Shown: piece by piece, positions 9,194-18,627 of the stretch
How positions within the stretch are numbered: position 1 is the first letter of the stretch
How the letters are laid out: each line of letters starts with the position of its first letter
Source of the DNA: Stutzerimonas stutzeri TS44
Lineage (GTDB): Bacteria; Pseudomonadota; Gammaproteobacteria; Pseudomonadales; Pseudomonadaceae
Reading direction: 5' to 3'
Length of the DNA: 64,000 nt
Assembly (NCBI GenBank): GCA_000263395.1
Contig: AJXE01000005.1
Location: forward strand, 124,001 to 188,000
The notes under the pieces: generated by a model
What the model saw: the letters and a program-made list of their open reading frames with translations, nothing else
Told to the model about the DNA's origin: nothing
Database searches by the model: none
Program-made: the position numbers and the translations under genes

Positions 9194-10623
9194 GGCTGCA
9201 AGGCCTCCATCCAGTCAGGGCGGAACAGCTCCAGCGGCAGCTCGATGCCGCGCTTGGCCAGCACGTCGCGGAACGCCGGGACCATGCCGGTCGGCCGGTA
9301 GTCGCCGAGTACCTCGCCCTGCTCGCCGAGGCCACGGCGCTCGAAGGTGAAGATTTCGGTCATGGTGATGATCTCGCCCTCCATGCCGTTGATCTCCTGC
9401 ACGCTGACCAGCCGCCGCTTACCGTCCTCCTGGCGTTCGAGCTGGATCACCACGTCGATGGCCGAAGCGATCTGCTGGCGCAGCGCCTTGATCGGGAAGG
9501 TCGCGCCGGTCATCGACACCATGTTCTCGATACGGCTCAGCGCGTCGCGCGCGGTGTTGGCGTGAATGGTGGTGATCGAGCCGTCATGCCCGGTGTTCAT
9601 CGCCGCCAGCATGTCCAGCGCCTCGGCGCCACGCACCTCGCCGATGACGATGCGGTCCGGGCGCATGCGCAGGCTGTTGCGCACCAGCTCGCGCTGGTTC
9701 ACCTCGCCGCGCCCCTCGATGTTCGGCGGCCGGGTTTCCAGGCGCACCACATGCGGCTGCTGCAGTTGCAGCTCGGCCGAGTCCTCGATGGTGACGATGC
9801 GCTCGTTGTGCGGGATGAAGCTCGACAGCACGTTGAGCATGGTGGTCTTGCCGGTGCCGGTACCGCCAGACACCAGCACGTTCATCCGCCCGCGCACGAT
9901 GGCCTTGAGCACCAGGGCGATGGCCGGCGTCAGCGTGCCCATCTGCACCAGGCTCTCGGCATTCAGCAGGTCCACGGCGAAGCGGCGGATCGACACGCTC
10001 GGCCCGTCGATCGCCAGCGGCGGGATGATCGCGTTGACCCGCGAGCCGTCCTTGAGCCGCGCATCCACCAACGGCGAGGATTCGTCGATGCGCCGGCCGA
10101 GGCTGGAGACGATGCGGTCGATGATGTTCAGCAGGTGCTGGTCGTCGCGAAAGCGCACGTCGGTGCGCTGCAGCTTGCCGTGGCGCTCGACGTAGACCGA
10201 GGCATGGCCGTTGACCAGGATGTCCGACACCGAGCCGTCGGCCAGCAGCGGCTCCAGCGGGCCGAGGCCCAGCACCTCGTCGGTGATCTGCTTGATGATC
10301 TGCTGGCGCCCGGCGGCGCTGACCGGCGCGGCGTGCTCGTCGAGCAGGCGCTGGCAGATTTCGCGGATCTGCCACGTCGCATCCGCCGGTTCCAGGGAAT
10401 CGAGCAGCGACAGGTCCATCACCTTGAGCAGCTGCTGGTAGATCTTCTCGCGCCACTCGGCATCGATCGGATTGAGCTGGCTGCGGGTCTCGTACGGCGA
10501 CTCGGCCGTCGCGCTCTCCCAGGCCATGAGGTTGTCCACCCCGGCGGCCGCGGCTTGCGCTGCCGGCGCGCTGGGCGGGGTTCGCTTGCCTGCCTGCAGG
10601 CGGTTGCGCAGTTCGCTGAGCAT
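9190..10623 (-). CDS. tadA: Tad pilus assembly ATPase TadA/CpaF
   Basis: This 477-residue secretion ATPase of the VirB11/CpaF family has Walker [10 protein letters not shown] with the lysine near residue 259. It is followed by an Asp box ([16 protein letters not shown]), Walker B ([13 protein letters not shown]) and a His box ([15 protein letters not shown]). It powers Flp pilus extension as a hexamer on the TadBC platform. ATG 10623 was chosen because it follows GGGGG by six bases and begins the family-typical N-terminus; the frame also stays open upstream across tadZ without meaning. It lies 2 bases after the tadZ stop. Confidence 0.93.
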   Translation of the reverse strand: MLSELRNRLQAGKRTPPSAPAAQAAAAGVDNLMAWESATAESPYETRSQLNPIDAEWREKIYQQLLKVMDLSLLDSLEPADATWQIREICQRLLDEHAAPVSAAGRQQIIKQITDEVLGLGPLEPLLADGSVSDILVNGHASVYVERHGKLQRTDVRFRDDQHLLNIIDRIVSSLGRRIDESSPLVDARLKDGSRVNAIIPPLAIDGPSVSIRRFAVDLLNAESLVQMGTLTPAIALVLKAIVRGRMNVLVSGGTGTGKTTMLNVLSSFIPHNERIVTIEDSAELQLQQPHVVRLETRPPNIEGRGEVNQRELVRNSLRMRPDRIVIGEVRGAEALDMLAAMNTGHDGSITTIHANTARDALSRIENMVSMTGATFPIKALRQQIASAIDVVIQLERQEDGKRRLVSVQEINGMEGEIITMTEIFTFERRGLGEQGEVLGDYRPTGMVPAFRDVLAKRGIELPLELFRPDWMEALQP

Positions 10624-10625
10624 GA

Positions 10626-11843
10626 TCAACCCCCGAAGAATCGGCCAAAGGTACGTTTGAGCAGGCTCGGCGCCACGACCTCGCTGCCGAGCAGTTCCTG
10701 GCTCAGTTGCGCGATGCCCTGGGTCAGCGCCGCGCGCGGCGCGTGCAGGCCCAAAGGCACGCCGGTGTTCTGGCTTTCGCTGGTCACCGCGTAGTCGTTC
10801 GGCAATCGCTGCGGCTCGCCGCAGCGCAGCGCCTCGGCGATGTCCTTGAGGCTGACCGGCGCCGCCTTGTCGTAGCGGTTGACCACCACCTGCAGGCGCT
10901 CGCCGGCGATGCCGAGGTCCTCGCGGATGATGCGCAGCAGCCGCGCGGCGTCCTTGAGATGGCTGAGCGACTGCTGCAGCACCACGAAGATGTGGTCGGC
11001 CTGCTCCAGGCTGATGCCGGTGAGATGGTCGATCTGTCGCGGCAGGTCCACCACCACCCAGTCGTAGCTGCCGCGCGCCAGGCTGAGCAGGCTTTCCAGC
11101 TGTTCCAGCTGCACGTCCTGGGTCAGGCACAGCTCGCCGGCGCGCCCGCCGAGCACGTCCAGCGTCGGGCTGAAGTGGCTGCAAAAGCCATGCAGCGCGA
11201 CGCTGTCCAGCTCGTCGATACGTTGCAGCACCTCGATATGGCTGTGCGTCGGGTGCACGTCCAGGCAATGCGCGACGCTGCCGAACTGCAGGTCCAGGTC
11301 CAGCAGCAGCGTGCGCCGGCCGCGTGCGCTGAGGGCATGGGCCAGGTTGCAGGCGAGCATGGTGGCGCCGGAACCGCCCTTGGCGTTCATGATGGCGATC
11401 ACCTTGCCGCCGCACGCCTGACCGTCACGCAGCTCTAGCGAGATACGGCCGATGGCGGCGAGCAGCTCGTGCGCCAGCACCGGCTCCGGGAAGAAATCCC
11501 GCGCGCCCGCCTGCATCGCCAGGCGCATGCAGTCGCGATCGTCCTGCGGGCCACACACCAGCAGCGGCGGCCGCAACTGCACCGGGTGCTGCTGCAGCGC
11601 GCCCAGTTCCTCGCGCCACAGGTGGCTGGCATGCAGCAGCAGCACATCGGGCATCTGCTCCAGCCCGTACAGCGGATCGGTGTGGCCGTTACTCACCAGC
11701 CGGGTGCTGACCTGCAGGCCGGGAAGCTGCTGGACCAGCGTCTTCAGCCGGGTCAACGCGGCAGCGTCGCGGCTGCTGATCAGCATGCGCAGGGTTTGCC
11801 GGCCGGTCACGGCGACGCTGGGCATTTCGAGTGTATTCAGCAT
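10626..11843 (-). CDS. tadZ: Tad localisation protein TadZ/CpaE, receiver-like plus ParA-like ATPase
   Basis: This 405-residue protein has an atypical receiver-like N-terminal domain (about 15-140) joined to a MinD/ParA-type ATPase domain (about 145-390). TadZ proteins localise the Tad machine, often at a pole. The P-loop reads KGGSGAT at residues 155-161, so the usual second lysine is alanine (A160), while the first signature lysine K155 is kept. The start overlaps the upstream tadE-like gene by seven bases (ATGCTGA). Confidence 0.88.
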   Translation of the reverse strand: MLNTLEMPSVAVTGRQTLRMLISSRDAAALTRLKTLVQQLPGLQVSTRLVSNGHTDPLYGLEQMPDVLLLHASHLWREELGALQQHPVQLRPPLLVCGPQDDRDCMRLAMQAGARDFFPEPVLAHELLAAIGRISLELRDGQACGGKVIAIMNAKGGSGATMLACNLAHALSARGRRTLLLDLDLQFGSVAHCLDVHPTHSHIEVLQRIDELDSVALHGFCSHFSPTLDVLGGRAGELCLTQDVQLEQLESLLSLARGSYDWVVVDLPRQIDHLTGISLEQADHIFVVLQQSLSHLKDAARLLRIIREDLGIAGERLQVVVNRYDKAAPVSLKDIAEALRCGEPQRLPNDYAVTSESQNTGVPLGLHAPRAALTQGIAQLSQELLGSEVVAPSLLKRTFGRFFGG

Positions 11844-12325
11844 GGCGTGATCTCCGAGCTTTCAGGCGTTCGGCCGAGGCTTTCGCGAGGCAGGGTGGAA
11901 AAGAACGGCGGCAGCGTGAACACGCCGCCCAGGCCGGGAATCAGCAGGTTGAAGGTGAAGTTCTCCACGCGTAGCTGCACGTAGCGGATATTGCTGAAGC
12001 CCGAGCCGGCGGCGGCTGCCGGGGCGATCTCGGCGCCGTTGGCGTCCAGGTACACCAGCCGCAGGTCGCTGGTATCGAGGTTGGCGATCAGGCTGCTGGC
12101 ACCGGTTTCGTCGGCCGCGTTGAAGATCGCCCGGCGCAGGATGCGCGGATCGTCGATGTTGCACACCGCCGCCAGCCGCGCACCGCGGCGTACCGTTTCG
12201 TTGAGCGCGTTGACGGTGAAGAACAGTCGGCCCATTTCCAGCACGCCGAACAGCAGCACGAACAGCAGCAGCCCGACGATGGCGAACTCCACCACGTACA
12301 CCCCGCGCATGCGCCTGGCGTTCAT
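11837..12325 (-). CDS. TadE/TadF-like pseudopilin
   Basis: This 162-residue protein has a short basic leader, then GVYVVEFAIVGLLLFVLLFG, the conserved Gly/Glu and hydrophobic helix of TadE-like minor pilins. These are cut by the Tad prepilin peptidase and act in pilus assembly. ATG 12325 shares a base with the preceding stop (TGATG), so translation is coupled. It is the second TadE-type protein in the operon and may be the TadF equivalent; the assignment between E and F is uncertain. Confidence 0.82.
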   Translation of the reverse strand: MNARRMRGVYVVEFAIVGLLLFVLLFGVLEMGRLFFTVNALNETVRRGARLAAVCNIDDPRILRRAIFNAADETGASSLIANLDTSDLRLVYLDANGAEIAPAAAAGSGFSNIRYVQLRVENFTFNLLIPGLGGVFTLPPFFSTLPRESLGRTPESSEITPC

Positions 12326-12792
12326 CACAGCGCCCTCATCACGCTGGTGGCTACCAGCGGAAAACTCAGCACGCGCGCGCCGTAGCCGACGTCCGGCAGA
12401 CCGCTGCCGATGATCGGGCGGAACGCATAGCTGATGCTGACCTGCACGTGATCGGTCCCCTGCGCACCCACTGTCACCTGGGCGGTGGTCAGTCCGCTGA
12501 CCAGCGGCTGACTACCGGCGCTCGCCACCGGCACGCCGTAGACGGCCAGCGCACGGGCCTGGGCGCGCAACTCGTCGGTCAGTTCCAATCGTCCGAGCGT
12601 GCGGTTCCAGGCCTGGCCGGCGACGAAGCGGCTGGCGTCGCGGCTGGCTTGCAGCAGGCTGTTGTACTGGTACAGCAGGCGGCCCATTTCGCCGATGGCC
12701 AGCAGCAGGAGCAGCAGCAGCGGCAGCGCGATGGCGAATTCCACCATCGCCAGTCCGCGCTGGCGCATCCGGGTGTTCGTCAGGCTGTGCAT
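12325..12792 (-). CDS. tadE: TadE-like pseudopilin
   Basis: This 155-residue protein begins with a basic leader and GLAMVEFAIALPLLLLLLLAIGEMGR, a TadE-like prepilin N-terminus with Gly before the hydrophobic helix and Glu at +5. The ATG at 12792 follows GAGGAGG closely, which rules out the longer upstream extension. It follows the tadG-like gene by 10 bases and is coupled to the next pseudopilin. Confidence 0.85.
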   Translation of the reverse strand: MHSLTNTRMRQRGLAMVEFAIALPLLLLLLLAIGEMGRLLYQYNSLLQASRDASRFVAGQAWNRTLGRLELTDELRAQARALAVYGVPVASAGSQPLVSGLTTAQVTVGAQGTDHVQVSISYAFRPIIGSGLPDVGYGARVLSFPLVATSVMRAL

Positions 12793-12802
12793 GGTCGCCT
12801 CC

Positions 12803-14131
12803 TCACGAATCGCTGCTCGGCGTGCGGCTGTTGTCGATGTAGGTCTTGTACAGCTGGATGATCTGCGGGCCGCCGTCGTCCACCGGATTGATATCCGGCA
12901 CGTTGTCGCCTTCGCATTCGCGGATGAACTGGCCAAAGATCTGCGCCTGGTTGCCGGCACCGGTCGGCAGCGGCTGGACCAGGAAGAAGCAGCCGAACCC
13001 CAGCACCGGCACCGAGGTCTGCCCGCCTGAGCTGCCGGTGCAGTTGCCGACCACGATCTTCAGCACGCGCCGCTCGAACACGCCGTCGCTACGACAGCCG
13101 TTGGGGCAGTCGGCCACGCGCCGATGCCAGTCGTTGTAATCCAGCAGCGCCGCGCTCGGCGTGCTCAGGTCGCCGTCACGGGAGCTGACTTCCTCGCCCT
13201 GGTGCTCGACCTTGCCGGTGCTGTCGTTGTAGGTCATGCGCGGCGAGCTGTAGTCGGTGACCAGATCCGGTGGGTAATCGCCCTCGCTGTTGGACAGCGC
13301 GCCGCTGTACTCGCCGAAGCGCGTGTTGAAGCCCTGCGACACCGGGCCGACCGTGTTGCCGGGCTCGGTTTCCACCGACTCGCCGACGCTGTTGCACTGC
13401 TCGATACCGCCTGCCAGCGCCTCGCGCACATCCGCGCCGCCGCTGCTGTCGCCCAGGCGGATCAACTGGAAGTTGCCAGGGCCGATGGTCGGTTCGTTGC
13501 CGGCGGCGCCCTTGAGCACTTCCATACCGCCGAATTGATAGCCCCAGAACTTGCCGGTGTCCGGGTCGTACTCGCTGGGATCGCCGCACACCATCAGCGG
13601 CGCGATGTTGCAGGGGCTGGTCGGACTCGGCCCCGCCGTGGCGATGGCCGCCACCTGCTTGGCCGTGTCGCCGCCGAACACCGACAGCATTCCCCAGAAG
13701 AAGCGGGCCAGCGGGAACTGCGCGACGGTCACGCGCACGTAACGGGCGTCGGTTGGCGCCGAAGGGGTGAACGTCCCATAAACACTGTAGGAAAACTCGA
13801 CCGTCACGAAGCTGCTCAGGTTGCTGCCGACCGCCTCCCCCAGCTCGCCGTTGCCGGCCGCCTCGGCGTTGCGCCGGAAGGTGTCGAGCGCGGCGTCGCG
13901 GCTCAGCGTGCCGGCATTGCCCGAGCCCATGACCTGCTGCAACGTCTTCGCCCCGCTCAGCGCCGCGGCGTCCACGGCGTTCTGCAGGCGCGTCTTGTTG
14001 ACCAGCATGTGACTGCCATCGAGCGCCAGCGCCGCCATGATCAGTATCGAGGCCAGCGCCACGACGACCAGCACCATGACCGAACCGCGCTGGCGACGAG
14101 GTAGCGAGTGCATTGCGCGTGAAGCCTGCAT
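12803..14131 (-). CDS. tadG: TadG-like pilus assembly protein with Flp/TadG N-terminal helix
   Basis: This 442-residue protein has a basic N-terminus followed by RGSVMVLVVVALASILIMAALA, the TadG/DUF2134 membrane anchor, then VNKTRLQNAVDAAALSGA, which is highly typical of TadG. The long periplasmic part has several cysteines (for example in ADCPNGCRSD) that could form disulfides. I see no clear MIDAS (DxSxS) motif of a von Willebrand A domain, though TadG of other species has one. ATG 14131 follows GAGGG; ATG 14113 is a possible alternative. Confidence 0.82.
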   Translation of the reverse strand: MQASRAMHSLPRRQRGSVMVLVVVALASILIMAALALDGSHMLVNKTRLQNAVDAAALSGAKTLQQVMGSGNAGTLSRDAALDTFRRNAEAAGNGELGEAVGSNLSSFVTVEFSYSVYGTFTPSAPTDARYVRVTVAQFPLARFFWGMLSVFGGDTAKQVAAIATAGPSPTSPCNIAPLMVCGDPSEYDPDTGKFWGYQFGGMEVLKGAAGNEPTIGPGNFQLIRLGDSSGGADVREALAGGIEQCNSVGESVETEPGNTVGPVSQGFNTRFGEYSGALSNSEGDYPPDLVTDYSSPRMTYNDSTGKVEHQGEEVSSRDGDLSTPSAALLDYNDWHRRVADCPNGCRSDGVFERRVLKIVVGNCTGSSGGQTSVPVLGFGCFFLVQPLPTGAGNQAQIFGQFIRECEGDNVPDINPVDDGGPQIIQLYKTYIDNSRTPSSDS

Positions 14132-14141
14132 GGCGCGGCCC

Positions 14142-14411
14142 TCAGTTTTCCACGTTGATCTGGATTGGCTGCGCGACCTGCCGGGCATCGCCGGTGACGC
14201 CGCGATAGCCGTCGAGCACCGGCTCGGTCAGCGGGCCGTCGAAGCCGGTCGCCGGCAGCGCCGTGCCCGGATTGGCGGCGGTCTGCTGGTCGGCGATCTG
14301 CTGGTAGAGCGTGGCGTTGACCGAGCTGCCGAGCGGGCCGACGCGGCCTTCCTGGTAGGGAATGCAACCGGCCAGCAGAGCGAACAGGCACAGCGGAACG
14401 ATGGTTTTCAT
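14142..14411 (-). CDS. Small lipoprotein in Tad operon
   Basis: This 89-residue protein has a lipoprotein signal peptide ending in LLAGC (Cys16). The mature part is polar, without cysteines or a recognised domain. The ATG is preceded by CGGAG. It lies between the secretin gene rcpA and tadG, with gaps of 10-13 bases on both sides, so it is surely cotranscribed. By position it may help outer-membrane placement of the secretin or anchor the pilus base, but no family assignment is possible. Confidence 0.7.
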   Translation of the reverse strand: MKTIVPLCLFALLAGCIPYQEGRVGPLGSSVNATLYQQIADQQTAANPGTALPATGFDGPLTEPVLDGYRGVTGDARQVAQPIQINVEN

Positions 14412-14424
14412 GGTGGCGGCTCCG

Positions 14425-15912
14425 TTACTTGAGGTCGTGGCCGAAGCGGCCTTCGCTGATGCCCAGACTCACCGGCACCGCGCGGCCAGGGGCGCTGCCC
14501 TTGGTCTTGCCCAGCAGGTAGAACTCGGCATCGCTGGGTTCGACGAAATGCTCGGTCGGCAGGCGCACCGTGCGCGCATCCACCGGTTTGGCCAGGTGCG
14601 GCGTGACCAGGATCACCAGCTCGGTCTCGCCGTGGATGAACTGCTGGCTGCGGAACAGCTGACCCAGCACCGGCACGTCGCCCAGGCCAGGGAAGCGGCT
14701 GACGAAGTCGCGGGTGTTCTCGCTGATCAGGCCGGCGATGGCGATGGTCTGGCCGTTGCCCAGCTCCACGGTGGACTGCGCGCTGCGCTTGGTCAGCGAC
14801 GGGATGACCTGATTGACGCCGTTGCCGAGGATGCTTTCCAGGCCGGTGTCGAGCACCAGCGAGTTGGCGTTGGAAAGTTCGCTGACCGACACGTTGAGGT
14901 TGAGGTTGATGCGCCCGGAATCCAGCACCACCGGGAGGAACTTGACGCCGACGCCGAATTCCTTGAACTCGATGGTGATGCCGTCGTCCTCGGTGATCGG
15001 CACCGGGAATTCGCCGCCGGAGATGAACTCCGCCTGCTGCCCGGTCAGCGTGGTCAGCGTCGGTTCGGCGAGCACCTTGGCCGAGCCGTTGTCCTTGGCC
15101 GCCTCGAGCACCACGTTGAAGAGGAAGTTGTCCGAGAGGAACTGGCCGAAGATGCCGGTGCCGTCGCCGAACAGCGTGGTCGGGTTGACCAGGCCGTCCG
15201 CGTCGAAGCCCAGCCCGTCGCCGTTGTTGAAACCACCGCCCGACCAGCGCCCGGACGAGCCGAAGTCCAGCGCGTTGAAGCGCACGTTGAGGTTCTTGAA
15301 CAGGTTGCGCTGCATCTCGGCGACCTTCACCTCCAGCATCACCTGCTGGCTGCCGCCGACGCTGAGCAGGTTGATCAGCGGCATCGCCGCCGCGGCACCC
15401 TGCGCATCGGCCTCGCCGGCGGCCTGCCGGGCGTAGCTCTCGGCCAGCTTCAGCGCACTGTCCATCGCCGCCGCGTTGCTGACCTGGCCACGCAGCACCA
15501 GCGCACCCTGGGCGCTGAACACCTCGATGGGCTCGTTGGGCAGCACCTGGTGCAGCTTGCCTTTCAGCCCGCTCAGGTCATGCACCACCTCCAGGTCGAG
15601 GCTGTCGATCAGGCGGTTGCTGCCGTCCCACAGCAGCACGTTGGTGCTGCCCAGCGAGCGCCCGAGCAGGTACAGCTGCGTCGGGCTGGTGATGAGGATG
15701 TCGGCGATCGCCGGATTGCCCACCGAGATGCGTTTGACCGCCGTGCGCGTGGTCAGCACCCGCGATTTATAGATCGGCACCTGCACGTCGCTGGTATTGG
15801 CCGCCGGCGTGGCCCGCACCGCCAGCGCGGTTTCGGCACCCGCCAGCCCGGACAGCAGCGCCAGCCCCCCCAGCATCAGGGCCAGAGCCCCCACTCTGCG
15901 CATATTTTTCAT
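14425..15912 (-). CDS. rcpA: Tad outer membrane secretin RcpA/CpaC
   Basis: This 495-residue protein has a Sec signal peptide (cleavage near GLAGA). An N-terminal pilus/secretin N domain includes VPIYKSRVLTTRTAVKRISVG, and a BON-like segment lies near residues 115-160. The C-terminal secretin domain contains the strand-rich core VLAEPTLTTLTGQQAEFISGG. It forms the outer-membrane channel for the Flp pilus. The start follows AAGGAGAG. It is the first large structural gene after rcpC. Confidence 0.92.
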   Translation of the reverse strand: MKNMRRVGALALMLGGLALLSGLAGAETALAVRATPAANTSDVQVPIYKSRVLTTRTAVKRISVGNPAIADILITSPTQLYLLGRSLGSTNVLLWDGSNRLIDSLDLEVVHDLSGLKGKLHQVLPNEPIEVFSAQGALVLRGQVSNAAAMDSALKLAESYARQAAGEADAQGAAAAMPLINLLSVGGSQQVMLEVKVAEMQRNLFKNLNVRFNALDFGSSGRWSGGGFNNGDGLGFDADGLVNPTTLFGDGTGIFGQFLSDNFLFNVVLEAAKDNGSAKVLAEPTLTTLTGQQAEFISGGEFPVPITEDDGITIEFKEFGVGVKFLPVVLDSGRINLNLNVSVSELSNANSLVLDTGLESILGNGVNQVIPSLTKRSAQSTVELGNGQTIAIAGLISENTRDFVSRFPGLGDVPVLGQLFRSQQFIHGETELVILVTPHLAKPVDARTVRLPTEHFVEPSDAEFYLLGKTKGSAPGRAVPVSLGISEGRFGHDLK

Positions 15913-15968
15913 AGCCCCTCTCCTTGCATGTCAGGCCGTCGCGGCCGCGCGTCGCTGGCGGTGGTGGC

Positions 15969-16763
15969 CTACAGGCCCACCTTCGTCATGTTCACCTCGG
16001 TACCGCGAATGATCGTCACCCCGCTATCCGCCGGCGCGCGGCGGCGCACCACCGGCTTCGGCGCCACGGCCACGGGGGCCGGGGCCGGCGCGGCGGCGAC
16101 GGGTTTCTTCTGGTTGTCCAGCGGGTTGCGCAGCGCCAGTTGCAGGCGCCCTTCGGTCATGGCCTTGACCAGTTTCTCGGCTTCCTCGGAGCTCATCTCC
16201 AGGGTCACTGCGCGCACCACCACCGGCTGCGTCTTGTCAGTGCTGGCGGTCTGGTCGACGGCCAGCACGCGCAGGTCTTCGAGGATGGTCTTGGCCTCGG
16301 CCTCGTCGCCGTTGCCCTTGCGCTTGGTGGCCAGCACGTCGACGCGGTTGCCCGGCAGGAGGAAGCCGCCGACCCCCACCACATCGTCGACGCGCACCGA
16401 GATGGCGCGCTTGTCGGTGGCGATCAGCGAGGCCAGCGTGCTGCCGCCCAGGTGCTCGGCCAGCCGCGCGCCGCGCAGCACGTCGCCACGCAGCATGCCG
16501 AAAGTGGCGATCTTGCCGATCACCGCCTCGGTGGTCTCGAAGGAGTCGTCCGGCACGGTGCCCTTGGGCATGCGCACCAGGGTCACCTGCTGTGCCTCGA
16601 CCATCTGCCCGAAGGGGATCTCGGTGGTGGCCACCACCACGTTCTGCGTGTCGTCGTCGGGGCCGGCGTCGAGCCGGGCGCTCAGCCAGTTGTTGGCCAT
16701 CCAGACCGCGCCCAGGCCGAGCAACAGCGACAGTGCGATCAGCGTGAGAGTACGTGAGCCCAT
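15969..16763 (-). CDS. rcpC: Tad pilus assembly protein RcpC/CpaB
   Basis: This 264-residue protein has an N-terminal membrane anchor (TLIALSLLLGLGAVWMANNWL) followed by a SAF-type domain (VVVATTEIPFGQMVEAQQVTLV) and an RcpC/CpaB body. RcpC is a periplasmic factor that stabilises or gates the RcpA secretin. The C-terminal tail is rich in Ala, Pro and Val before a short conserved end. The start follows AAGGAG. It lies 12 bases after the AAA+ ATPase gene and 56 before rcpA. Confidence 0.9.
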   Translation of the reverse strand: MGSRTLTLIALSLLLGLGAVWMANNWLSARLDAGPDDDTQNVVVATTEIPFGQMVEAQQVTLVRMPKGTVPDDSFETTEAVIGKIATFGMLRGDVLRGARLAEHLGGSTLASLIATDKRAISVRVDDVVGVGGFLLPGNRVDVLATKRKGNGDEAEAKTILEDLRVLAVDQTASTDKTQPVVVRAVTLEMSSEEAEKLVKAMTEGRLQLALRNPLDNQKKPVAAAPAPAPVAVAPKPVVRRRAPADSGVTIIRGTEVNMTKVGL

Positions 16764-16775
16764 GTCTGCATCTCC

Positions 16776-18095
16776 TTATTCGAGGTAGTCGAGCTGAACG
16801 AAGTAGTTGCGCCAGGCCCAGTGCAGGTCGTCCGGCGTCAGCGCGCCGCTGGCGCCGGCGTAGCGCTGGCGGTCCAGCGCCATGCCCAGCAGGTCGCGTG
16901 GATGACAGGGCACCAGCGGCATGCCCTCGGCCTCGTAGAGTTCGCCCAGGACGTAGCGCAGCAGCTGCGGATCGAAGGCGATGCCCTGGCGCTCGCTCTC
17001 CTGGCGCCAGATGTCCTGGTATTGCGCCGGTTTGAGGTAGCTGAAGCGCAGCTTGTAGCCGATGCGCCGCAGGAAGGCCTCGTCGGCCAGTTCCAGCGGA
17101 TTGAGGTTGGTGGAGAACACCAGGATCAGGTCGAACGGCAGCATGCACTGGCGCCCGCCGCCGAGGTTGAGGAAGTCGCGCTTCTCCTCCATTGGCACGA
17201 TCCAGCGGTTGAACAACTCGGCCGGCGGCATGCGCTGGCGACCGAGGTCGTCGATGATGAACAGGCCGTTGCTCGCCTTGAGCTGCAGCGGCGCCAGGTA
17301 GCGCCGGCTGAGCGGGTCGTAGCGCACGTCCAGCTGCTCCATGCTCAGCTCGCCGCCGCAGGCCACCAGCGGACGCATGCAGCACAGCAGGCGCCGGTCG
17401 ATGCCCTCGTTGAGCAGCAGGCTGTTCTGCCCGGGTTCGTCCAGGCGCTGGTGAATCTGCGGGTCGTAGATTTCCACCACCGCATCGTTGATGGCGATGG
17501 CATGCGGCACCCAGATCGCCTCGCTGAACAGCCGTATCAGGCGGCCGCTGATGTAGGTCTTACCGGTGCCCGCCGGGCCGTAGATCATGATCGCGCGGCC
17601 AGAATTGACCGCCACGCCGAGCTGGTCGAGCAGTTCGTCGGCGAGCACCACGCCGCTGTAGGCCGCGCGCATCTTCTCGACGTCGACCCGCGCGTGGTGG
17701 ACCGTCTGCAGCTTGACCAGCGAGCGGTAGGTGCTCGCCGGAAACGGCGCGGCGCCGATGTAGCCGCCGCGCTCCAGCGCATCGCGCGCGGCATGGCGGC
17801 CACGCTCGGTCAGGCCGTAGCGCAGCGCCTGGCCGTTGTGCTGGCCGAGCACCTCGATACGGCCGTCCTTGCGCAGCAGGCCCAGCACTTCTTCCAGCAC
17901 GGTGCCGGGCAAGGCCAGCCGCTCGACCAGCCGTGCCATGTCCAGCGCGCCACCTTCGTGCAGGTGCTTGCACAGCAGGTCGACGAGCAGCTGCTCGCTC
18001 AGCCCGGTCTCGGCGAGGGTGCGCGGCTGCGGCGCCAGGCGCTGCACCGTTTCACGCTCGCTCGGGTAGGCATCGCTATCGCTGACTGCGTACAT
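16776..18095 (-). CDS. AAA+ ATPase with N-terminal winged-helix-like region, in Tad operon
   Basis: This 439-residue protein carries a Walker A GPAGTGKT at residues 173-180 and Walker B LFIIDDL near 278-284, followed by a sensor-like STNLNP. Residues 30-110 look like two small helical, winged-helix-like modules (GLLRKDGRIEVLGQ, RYGLTERGRHA). I place it in the AAA+ superfamily, with resemblance to ATPases sometimes annotated in Pseudomonas Tad clusters. It is not one of the core Tad proteins. ATG 18095 follows GGGAGAG. It sits between tadV and rcpC with 12-14 base gaps, so it is made with the pilus machine. Its job (regulator, unfoldase or assembly factor) is unknown. Confidence 0.8.
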   Translation of the reverse strand: MYAVSDSDAYPSERETVQRLAPQPRTLAETGLSEQLLVDLLCKHLHEGGALDMARLVERLALPGTVLEEVLGLLRKDGRIEVLGQHNGQALRYGLTERGRHAARDALERGGYIGAAPFPASTYRSLVKLQTVHHARVDVEKMRAAYSGVVLADELLDQLGVAVNSGRAIMIYGPAGTGKTYISGRLIRLFSEAIWVPHAIAINDAVVEIYDPQIHQRLDEPGQNSLLLNEGIDRRLLCCMRPLVACGGELSMEQLDVRYDPLSRRYLAPLQLKASNGLFIIDDLGRQRMPPAELFNRWIVPMEEKRDFLNLGGGRQCMLPFDLILVFSTNLNPLELADEAFLRRIGYKLRFSYLKPAQYQDIWRQESERQGIAFDPQLLRYVLGELYEAEGMPLVPCHPRDLLGMALDRQRYAGASGALTPDDLHWAWRNYFVQLDYLE

Positions 18096-18109
18096 GACGC
18101 TCTCCCGCG

Positions 18110-18625
18110 CTAGTTGAAGTGGAACCACAGGCCGCTGGCGAGCGTGCCCAGCAGAATCGCGATGGCGTAGGGAAACGGCTGGCCGGCAACTTCGCCCGGC
18201 TCAGCCGCCAAATAGGTCTGCGTGCGCAGCATCAGCCCGTAGCGCCCCAGCGTCTGGCGCAACTGCCCGCGCCAGAGCACCAGGAACAACCCGCACAGCC
18301 CCCCGGCCATCAGGCTGGCGGCGGTCGCGCCCAACGCCTGTTCAGGCGTCAGGAACACCCCGACCATCGCCATCAACTTCACATCGCCGGCCGCCATGCC
18401 GCCCACGGCGTACAGCAGCAGGAACAGCCCGAAGCCGATCAATCCCCCCAGCAGTCCCTGCCCCAGCCCGGCCAGCCCGCCGCTGAACAGCTGCCCTGCC
18501 AGCCCCAGCGCCAAACCGGTCAGGATCAACAGGTTGGGGATGCGCTGGTGGCGCAGGTCGCTGAACACCGCGAACCCGAGCAATCCGAACAGTACGATCA
18601 GCGCGGGCATCTGGATTGTTGACAT
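18110..18625 (-). CDS. tadV: Flp prepilin peptidase TadV/CpaA
   Basis: This short A24 aspartic prepilin peptidase of 171 residues has about six membrane helices. The catalytic aspartates lie in VFSDLRHQRIPN and in the GD motif of AAGDVKLMA. There is no N-terminal methyltransferase domain, as usual for TadV/FppA. It should cleave Flp and the TadE-like prepilins after their Gly. ATG 18625 lies 2 bases after the flp stop, without a clear Shine-Dalgarno, so translation probably depends on coupling to flp. Confidence 0.9.
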   Translation of the reverse strand: MSTIQMPALIVLFGLLGFAVFSDLRHQRIPNLLILTGLALGLAGQLFSGGLAGLGQGLLGGLIGFGLFLLLYAVGGMAAGDVKLMAMVGVFLTPEQALGATAASLMAGGLCGLFLVLWRGQLRQTLGRYGLMLRTQTYLAAEPGEVAGQPFPYAIAILLGTLASGLWFHFN

Positions 18626-18627
18626 CA

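Noticed and set aside
7484-9301. 605-codon plus-strand frame over tadC and tadB
   Set aside because: Gln/His/Arg-rich shadow of membrane genes on the other strand.
14362-16788. 808-codon plus-strand frame over rcpA and rcpC
   Set aside because: It crosses two well-supported genes and the gap between them and has no domain.
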